Positions 24,377-29,014 of a DNA stretch of 29,014 bases are shown piece after piece. Source of the DNA: UBA9547 sp043769845 (lineage in GTDB: Bacteria; Bacteroidota; Bacteroidia; Cytophagales; UBA9547). The notes below the pieces were generated by a model. It searched no databases and was not told the DNA's origin. It saw nothing but the letters and a program-made list of their open reading frames with translations. Within the stretch, counting starts at the first letter, position 1. Each line of letters opens with the position of its first letter. The stretch is from assembly GCA_043769845.1 (NCBI GenBank), contig JAYVIX010000099.1, forward strand, positions 1 through 29,014, given 5' to 3'. The position numbers and the translations under genes were made by a program.

Positions 24377-25588
24377 CTAGCTAATTGCTTCGCTTACCAA
24401 TCTAGCAGCATCTTTCAAGATCACGGCTGATTTTACTTTCAAACCAGATTCGTTGATGATTTTTGCACCTTCTTCGGCATTGGTTCCTTGAAGACGTACA
24501 ATGATTGGAACTGGAATATTACCTATTGCCTTGTAAGCTTCTACCACTCCATTTGCCACACGGTCGCAACGGACGATACCTCCAAATACGTTGATTAGGA
24601 TCGCTTTCACGTTCGGGTCTTTCAAGATAATTCTGAAACCAGCTTCTACCGTTTTAGCGTTTGCGCCTCCGCCTACGTCCAAGAAGTTAGCGGGCTCACC
24701 ACCTGATAACTTGATAACGTCCATCGTAGCCATTGCCAAGCCTGCTCCATTCACCATGCAACCTACGTTTCCGTCAAGTTTCACATAGTTAAGGTTGTTT
24801 TCGCCAGCTTCTACTTCTAATGGATCTTCTTCCGTAACATCTCTGTAAGTAGCAAGATCAGGATGACGGTATAATGCATTGTCATCAAGACTTAATTTAC
24901 AGTCAACTGCAAGTATTTGATCATCAGATGTTTTTAACACTGGATTGATCTCAATCATTTCAGCATCGCTGTCTACATAGGCTTTGTACAACTTCGTCAC
25001 AAAAGTCACCATGTCTTTGAAAGCAGCACCAGTAAGGCCTAATCCGAAAGCAATTTTTCTAGCTTGGAAAGCTTGGAAACCAACCAAAGGATTTACCCAT
25101 TCTTTGAAAATCAAATGTGGAGTGTTATGTGCCACCTCTTCGATGTCCATACCACCTTCTGTACTAGCGATGATCACGTTCTGACCAGTACCACGATCCA
25201 AAAGGATACTCAAATAAAGTTCTTTCGGAGCACTAGCACCTGGATAATATACATCAGCTGCTACCAATACTTTGTTCACTAATTTGCCCGCAGGACCAGT
25301 TTGGATCGTTACCAAAGTACCACCAAGGATTTGAGAAGCCTTCGCTTTCACTTCGTCCAACGATTTGGCGACCATTACACCACGGTATTCAGTACCAACG
25401 ATTTTACCTTTTCCACGACCACCAGCATGTATCTGAGCTTTCACTACCCAAATATTTGCGCCTGTCATTTCGGTTAATTTTTTGGCAGCTTCTACCGCTT
25501 GCTCAGGAGTTTCGGCCATGATGCCTTCACCTATTTTTACCCCGTGTTTTTTCAGGATTTCTTTTCCTTGGTACTCGTGTATATTCAT
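24377..25588 (-). CDS. sucC: Succinyl-CoA ligase (ADP/GDP-forming) beta subunit
   Basis: A 403-residue ATP-grasp enzyme of the TCA cycle that makes ATP or GTP from succinyl-CoA. The N-terminus MNIHEYQGKEILKKHGV is diagnostic. The nucleotide-binding loop includes VVKAQIHAGGRGKGK, metal and substrate residues lie in MIEINPVL and AVDCKLSLD, and the C-terminal CoA-ligase domain has GAGLAMATMDVIKLSGGEPA, NFLDVGGGA and NVFGGIVRCD. The length is close to the usual 388-400. sucD is not adjacent in the window. A promoter is visible upstream, so the gene appears to be transcribed alone. Confidence 0.96.
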   Translation of the reverse strand: MNIHEYQGKEILKKHGVKIGEGIMAETPEQAVEAAKKLTEMTGANIWVVKAQIHAGGRGKGKIVGTEYRGVMVAKSLDEVKAKASQILGGTLVTIQTGPAGKLVNKVLVAADVYYPGASAPKELYLSILLDRGTGQNVIIASTEGGMDIEEVAHNTPHLIFKEWVNPLVGFQAFQARKIAFGLGLTGAAFKDMVTFVTKLYKAYVDSDAEMIEINPVLKTSDDQILAVDCKLSLDDNALYRHPDLATYRDVTEEDPLEVEAGENNLNYVKLDGNVGCMVNGAGLAMATMDVIKLSGGEPANFLDVGGGANAKTVEAGFRIILKDPNVKAILINVFGGIVRCDRVANGVVEAYKAIGNIPVPIIVRLQGTNAEEGAKIINESGLKVKSAVILKDAARLVSEAIS

Positions 25589-25605
25589 CTTTTAGGTATT
25601 AGACG

Positions 25606-25618
25606 TAGTATTTCGTAA
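25606..25618 (-). repeat. TAGTATTTCGTAA repeat, copy 1 (upstream of sucC)
   Basis: The same 13-mer occurs at 26941-26953 upstream of lepB. Here it lies in the sucC leader between the promoter and the ATG. Confidence 0.6.
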
Positions 25619-25625
25619 CTGTCCT

Positions 25626-25656
25626 CAAAGTAAACTAATTCCTTTTGAAAATCAAA
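25626..25656 (-). promoter_or_regulatory. Bacteroidota-type promoter of sucC
   Basis: Read on the minus strand: TTTG (25656-25653), 19 bases, then TTACTTTG (25633-25626), one base from TAnnTTTG. Transcription would start near 25619, giving a leader of about 30 nt that includes the 13-mer repeat. Confidence 0.55.
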
Positions 25657-25727
25657 CGAGTATTGGCTTAGTAGAAAGATATTAGCAATATACAACAATA
25701 CCATAAAATATATTTCATAATAAAGGT

Positions 25728-25783
25728 CTAAAAATAAGAAAACCTCCGAAAATTTGTGCTTTGAAACAGCCATTCTCGAAGGT
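25728..25783 (-). terminator. Terminator after lepB
   Basis: On the minus strand ACCTTCGA (25783-25776) pairs with TCGGAGGT (25749-25742) with one G-T wobble and a long loop, followed by TTTTCTTATTTTT. It falls 22 bp after the lepB stop, fitting the end of the parB-DUF5683-dapB-lepB unit. Confidence 0.5.
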
Positions 25784-25804
25784 CTAATTTTTTACTTGTA
25801 TACT

Positions 25805-26935
25805 TTAATCGATAAAATTAAAAAGTCGTTTCCAGCGTACTCGGCTCAAGAAACTACCATCTTTATCGAGTGACATCCAAACCAAAAGTGCTTTTCCAAC
25901 TACGTGATCTTCGGGAACAAACCCCCAGAAACGAGAATCGAGAGAATTGTGGCGGTTGTCGCCCATCATGAAATAATAGTTTTGCTGAAAGGTGTATGTT
26001 TCTGCCACTTTTCCATTGATCAATAACTGACCATTTTCCACTTTCACATCTTCCAAACCTTCGTAGTTTTTGATGGTCGTTTCGTAAGTGATCACATTTT
26101 CAGGAGTCATTTGGATGGTTGCTCCTTCTTTCGGAATCCACAATGGAGCAAAGAAATCAAGATTGGAATTCGATTTGGAACTATGTGGGAAAATTTGCGG
26201 ATCGCCCACTCCAGGCTGGTGTTTGTTCATAATCACATGCTGAATGAAAGGCAATTCTTTTAATTTCAGAGCTGTGGCAGGAGTAGTATGCACAACGTAG
26301 CCGTCTGGTATTTGATAATAATCAGTAATATCGTTTGCTCTAAAAATACGATCGTTCAGATTTTCGTTAGTAATCAAATAATATTGAAACTGATACATTT
26401 CAGGATTCTCTACTGGTTTTCCATTGATATATACCTGAGTATCTTTTATTTGCAAAGTATCGCCCGCAATGGCAATACATCTTTTGATGTAATTGGTTTT
26501 CAGGTCAGTCGGGTAACCTTCGTCAGCTGGCCAGTTGAATACTACCACATCGTTGTTTTTGATGCTCGTAAAACCTGGAACTCTGAAACTTGGCAACTGA
26601 ATCGCATCCGAATAGGAAGGCAAATCTGTTCCCCAAATTTTTTGATGTGTAAGTGGTACTTGTAGAGGCGTTTTGGGCGTACGAGCTCCGTAATGAAATT
26701 TGCTCACAAACAAAAAATCTCCCACCAAAAGCGATTTTTCCATCGAAGGAGTAGGAATCGTGTAGGCTTCCAAGAGCAACCAACGAATAAGCGTTGCCGC
26801 CACTACTGCGAAAACTATAGCGTCCGTCCATTCCTTGACAAAACTTTTCTTGGGTGCATTTGGATCCTTTGGCTTGCCAATCAGAATCACTCTGATCCAA
26901 TACAAAGTCTTGTTTAAAATTTCTTTAGCAGTCAT
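25805..26935 (-). CDS. lepB: Signal peptidase I
   Basis: A 376-residue S26 peptidase that removes signal peptides at the periplasmic face. The membrane segment is at about 38-56 (TDAIVFAVVAATLIRWLLLE). Catalytic Ser64 lies in YTIPTPSMEKSLLVGD and catalytic Lys151 in TNYIKRCIAIAGD. Box E is MMGDNRHNSLDSRFWG and the end is FVPEDHVVGKALLVWMSLD. It is longer than the E. coli enzyme because of insertions between the boxes, as in other Bacteroidota. It is the last gene of the parB-DUF5683-dapB-lepB cluster. Confidence 0.95.
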   Translation of the reverse strand: MTAKEILNKTLYWIRVILIGKPKDPNAPKKSFVKEWTDAIVFAVVAATLIRWLLLEAYTIPTPSMEKSLLVGDFLFVSKFHYGARTPKTPLQVPLTHQKIWGTDLPSYSDAIQLPSFRVPGFTSIKNNDVVVFNWPADEGYPTDLKTNYIKRCIAIAGDTLQIKDTQVYINGKPVENPEMYQFQYYLITNENLNDRIFRANDITDYYQIPDGYVVHTTPATALKLKELPFIQHVIMNKHQPGVGDPQIFPHSSKSNSNLDFFAPLWIPKEGATIQMTPENVITYETTIKNYEGLEDVKVENGQLLINGKVAETYTFQQNYYFMMGDNRHNSLDSRFWGFVPEDHVVGKALLVWMSLDKDGSFLSRVRWKRLFNFID

Positions 26936-26940
26936 TTGAT

Positions 26941-26953
26941 TAGTATTTCGTAA
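26941..26953 (-). repeat. TAGTATTTCGTAA repeat, copy 2 (upstream of lepB)
   Basis: Identical to 25606-25618. A further TTAGTATTT follows directly (26954-26962), making a local tandem. It lies 6 bp upstream of the lepB ATG in the 73-bp dapB-lepB gap. Confidence 0.6.
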
Positions 26954-27008
26954 TTAGTATTTAGATTCTGAGCTAAAGAATTAATAATTCAACGCTCATC
27001 ATTTATAA

Positions 27009-27725
27009 TTAAAAACCAAGCATGTCGTTCATGCCAAAAATTCCTTTTTTCCCTTGAATAAACTCAGCTGCCAAAACAGCACCAGTTGCAAATCCTTCAC
27101 GACTATATGCGGTGTGTTTCAGTTCGATGCTGTCTATTGGCGAATGATAGGTAACAGTATGTGTACCAGGCACTGCCGCAATACGTCTGTCGATGATTCG
27201 AAGTTCTTCTTTCAAATCGACTTCGTTTAAAGCCCAATTTTTCTTTCTGTCCAAATTGGCCAGAATCCCTTCCGCAGCCGTGATGGCGGTCCCGCTTGGT
27301 GCATCTTTTTTATAGATATGATGAATTTCTTCAATTTCTACATCGTAGTTTTCAAAACCGTTCATCATTTTAGCCATGATTTTGTTGAAATGAAAAAACA
27401 AATTCACTCCCACGCTATAATTGGAAGCATAGAAGAACGTAGAATCATTCTTTTTCACTAACGCTTCTACCTCTGCTTTTCTTGTGAGCCAGCCTGTAGT
27501 ACCTGAAATAACTGGAATTTTACGATCAAGACAGATTTTGATATTGTCGAAAGCGGCATCAGGTTGTGTAAACTCAATCGCAGCATCGGCCACGCCTGGG
27601 ATAATTTCTTTCAGCAAATAACTATTTTCGGCATCTATGCGCTGTACTATTTCATGGTTTCTGGAAAGGGCGATTTTTTCAATCTCTTTCCCCATTTTTC
27701 CATATCCTAACAAGATGATTTTCAT
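27009..27725 (-). CDS. dapB: 4-Hydroxy-tetrahydrodipicolinate reductase
   Basis: 238 residues, short for the family (E. coli about 270). The NAD(P)H-binding N-terminus has MKIILLGYGKMGKEIEK. The catalytic motif EIHHIYKKDAPSGTAI holds the His pair and the catalytic Lys, and SREGFATGAVLAAEF ends the enzyme. It makes tetrahydrodipicolinate for lysine and meso-diaminopimelate, the peptidoglycan cross-link. It sits between the DUF5683 gene and lepB, a common Bacteroidota order. Confidence 0.95.
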   Translation of the reverse strand: MKIILLGYGKMGKEIEKIALSRNHEIVQRIDAENSYLLKEIIPGVADAAIEFTQPDAAFDNIKICLDRKIPVISGTTGWLTRKAEVEALVKKNDSTFFYASNYSVGVNLFFHFNKIMAKMMNGFENYDVEIEEIHHIYKKDAPSGTAITAAEGILANLDRKKNWALNEVDLKEELRIIDRRIAAVPGTHTVTYHSPIDSIELKHTAYSREGFATGAVLAAEFIQGKKGIFGMNDMLGF

Positions 27726-27782
27726 AACGCTAATTTTTACTAAGAATGAATGATGAATTTCACGAAATCAAATACATGAATA

Positions 27783-28463
27783 TTATTTTAAGTAAAATCG
27801 ACATGTTAAACCGGCCATTGGTTGCATGTTTGCAAAACGCAAATCAGGATCAATCCGCATACTCAGGTTTTCGTTTACTTCGAATTCTCTCAAATGCGCA
27901 AAAACGGCTGCATCTACAATATTCAAGGCATACACAACGGCAGAAAGTATCACAAAATAATCGCGATCTCTTCGGTAGCTATCACGTATAGTTCTCAGAT
28001 TATCAGTCGAATACGAGCGTATACCTGCGTTTGCTGGACCATTTTCATCATAAATATCATACAAACTAGGATCTAATTTTGCTTTGGCATAACCATCCTC
28101 TACATTGGTTTTTCTGATCCTATACACTTCTTTGGCGTTTTTATAATCGTGATGATTAGACGCAATCATGATTCCGAAAAACACACCGAGACCTCCAATA
28201 ATCGGTACTTTCCAATATTGTCGGTTGTAGACTTGTCCCAAACCAGGCACAAACGTGGAAAGCAAAGTGGCTTTCCGTGGCGAATGTTTCTTCTTTTTGA
28301 CGACAGAAGTATCGGTCCTCAACCAAGCGGTACTATCGTCTGCCAATTTTTGATTTTTCACTTCTACTTTCGATGAATCTTTCTGGTTTTTTTGTCCGAA
28401 AGAAACTCCATTTGCCAAAAGCAAAAACGAAAAAATAAAAGATCCTATTAAACTAAACCTCAT
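27783..28463 (-). CDS. DUF5683-domain membrane protein
   Basis: 226 residues with a signal or anchor at 5-22 (LIGSFIFSFLLLANGVSFGQ). The DUF5683 core starts RKATLLSTFVPGLGQVYNRQYWK, followed by a hydrophobic glycine-rich helix (VPIIGGLGVFFGIMIAS), a charged segment and a second hydrophobic stretch ending in NIVDAAVFAHLREFEV. The family is confined mostly to Bacteroidota, usually next to parB, and its role is not known. Its ATG overlaps the parB stop by one base (TAATG), so it is probably coupled to chromosome-partition gene expression. Confidence 0.88.
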   Translation of the reverse strand: MRFSLIGSFIFSFLLLANGVSFGQKNQKDSSKVEVKNQKLADDSTAWLRTDTSVVKKKKHSPRKATLLSTFVPGLGQVYNRQYWKVPIIGGLGVFFGIMIASNHHDYKNAKEVYRIRKTNVEDGYAKAKLDPSLYDIYDENGPANAGIRSYSTDNLRTIRDSYRRDRDYFVILSAVVYALNIVDAAVFAHLREFEVNENLSMRIDPDLRFANMQPMAGLTCRFYLK

Positions 28464-29014
28464 TAGGCATTGATAATTTCGAGAATTCTATTCAAATCGT
28501 CTTTTGAAATAAAAGGGATTTTTATTTCACCCTTCACCTTTTCGTCACTCAAGATACTGATTTTGGTTCCAAAATGGGAAGACAAACGGCCTTGCAATTG
28601 CTTCAATTCCACGTTTTCTGGCGATTTGGGCTTTGGTTCAGGCTTTTCAGGTTTGCTGACGAGCGCACGTACCAAATCTTCGACTTTGCGCACCGAAAGA
28701 TCCTCGTTGATCGCTTTGTTGAAAATCGCGAGTTGATCTTCTGTTTTTTCTACGTTTATAATCGCACGTGCATGTCCCATGCTTAGCTGATTGTCGCGAA
28801 TGGCGGCCTGAATCACTGGGGGCAAACGTAACAAACGCAGGTAATTATTGACTGTTGTTCTATTTTTCCCTACACGTTCGCCCAATTGCTCTTGTTTCAG
28901 ATCGCATTCCGAAATCAGACGTTGATAGCTGAGCGATATCTCGATCGCATTCAGATTTTCACGCTGAATGTTTTCGATCAAAGCCATTTCCAACATCTGC
29001 TGGTCATCGGCCAC
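28463..29014 (-). CDS. parB: ParB chromosome-partitioning protein, 5' part outside the window
   Basis: The visible 183 residues begin in the ParB/Srx domain: ADDQQMLEMALIENIQREN, then NAIEISLSYQRLISE. They continue through the helix-turn-helix (LKQEQLGERVGKNRTTVNNY, then LRLPPVIQAAI, then LSMGHARAII), a Pro/Lys linker and a C-terminal dimerisation segment (KQLQGRLSSHFGTKISI, ending RILEIINA). The codon at the window edge is GTG inside the gene, not a start. ParB loads at parS, spreads as a CTP-dependent clamp and recruits SMC. No parS-like TGTTTCACGTGAAACA was found in the window. Confidence 0.94.
   Translation of the reverse strand: MADDQQMLEMALIENIQRENLNAIEISLSYQRLISECDLKQEQLGERVGKNRTTVNNYLRLLRLPPVIQAAIRDNQLSMGHARAIINVEKTEDQLAIFNKAINEDLSVRKVEDLVRALVSKPEKPEPKPKSPENVELKQLQGRLSSHFGTKISILSDEKVKGEIKIPFISKDDLNRILEIINA

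Noticed and set aside
25585..25773. 62-residue minus-strand frame whose stop overlaps the sucC ATG
   Set aside because: Its sequence looks like translated AT-rich DNA, it contains the sucC promoter and 13-mer repeat, and its beginning overlaps the lepB terminator hairpin.
28463..29014. parS site near parB
   Set aside because: No TGTTTCACGTGAAACA-like palindrome was seen in any part of the window.

Overview
The window looks like a Bacteroidota chromosome, probably Cytophagales or a near relative. Supporting signs are AT-rich DNA, promoter elements of the TTTG-N19-21-TAnnTTTG type, the parB / DUF5683 / dapB / lepB gene order, an HU-CCDC81/SPOR membrane protein, the Nif3 plus C4 zinc-ribbon pair and a LptD/OstA-type barrel. 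All assignments come from reading the sequence; no database search was run. I see no tRNA, rRNA, CRISPR array, insertion sequence or parS-like site.

Left part (1-5.8 kb). A truncated MazG-like pyrophosphohydrolase gene is start/stop-coupled to a TPR protein with an HELVH metallopeptidase-like motif. The 5' end of that TPR gene is out of frame across a run of eight G. Next come a divergent oxidative-stress locus, oxyR (-) facing ahpC-ahpD (+), and a secreted protein with an OmpA-like look.

Envelope block (5.9-12.4 kb). This holds an orphan ABC ATPase, a DUF433/DUF5615 toxin-antitoxin pair, an MCE/MlaD lipid-transport protein behind an N-acetylmuramoyl-L-alanine amidase (both -), and the divergent lptD-like gene (+). 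The lptD-like signal peptide lies upstream of any ATG/GTG/TTG and just after an in-frame TAG. Two strong hairpins end this block.

Central block (12.4-21.6 kb). The C4 zinc-ribbon coiled-coil protein and the Nif3-family protein run on the minus strand. A long plus-strand run follows from a recognisable promoter: beta-barrel protein, HU-CCDC81/TM/SPOR protein, ExbB, ExbD, a polytopic membrane protein, DNA polymerase III delta' and a CarboxypepD_reg-like secreted protein. Spacings of 9-44 bp suggest one operon joining envelope energisation with a replication gene.

Right part (21.7-29.0 kb, all -). An AT-richer MBOAT acyltransferase plus SGNH-like protein pair (polysaccharide O-acetylation type), then sucC with its own promoter, then lepB, dapB, a DUF5683 protein and the 3' part of parB. 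Several short repeats recur between genes: AGTTAATAGT after plus-strand stops, TAGTATTTCGTAA before minus-strand starts, and a TGCGNAAGACTTC element.

The most notable points are the G8 tract in the TPR-metallopeptidase gene, the unusual lptD translation start, and the HU-to-SPOR protein inside an ExbBD operon. No stretch longer than 300 bp lacks a gene or a described element.
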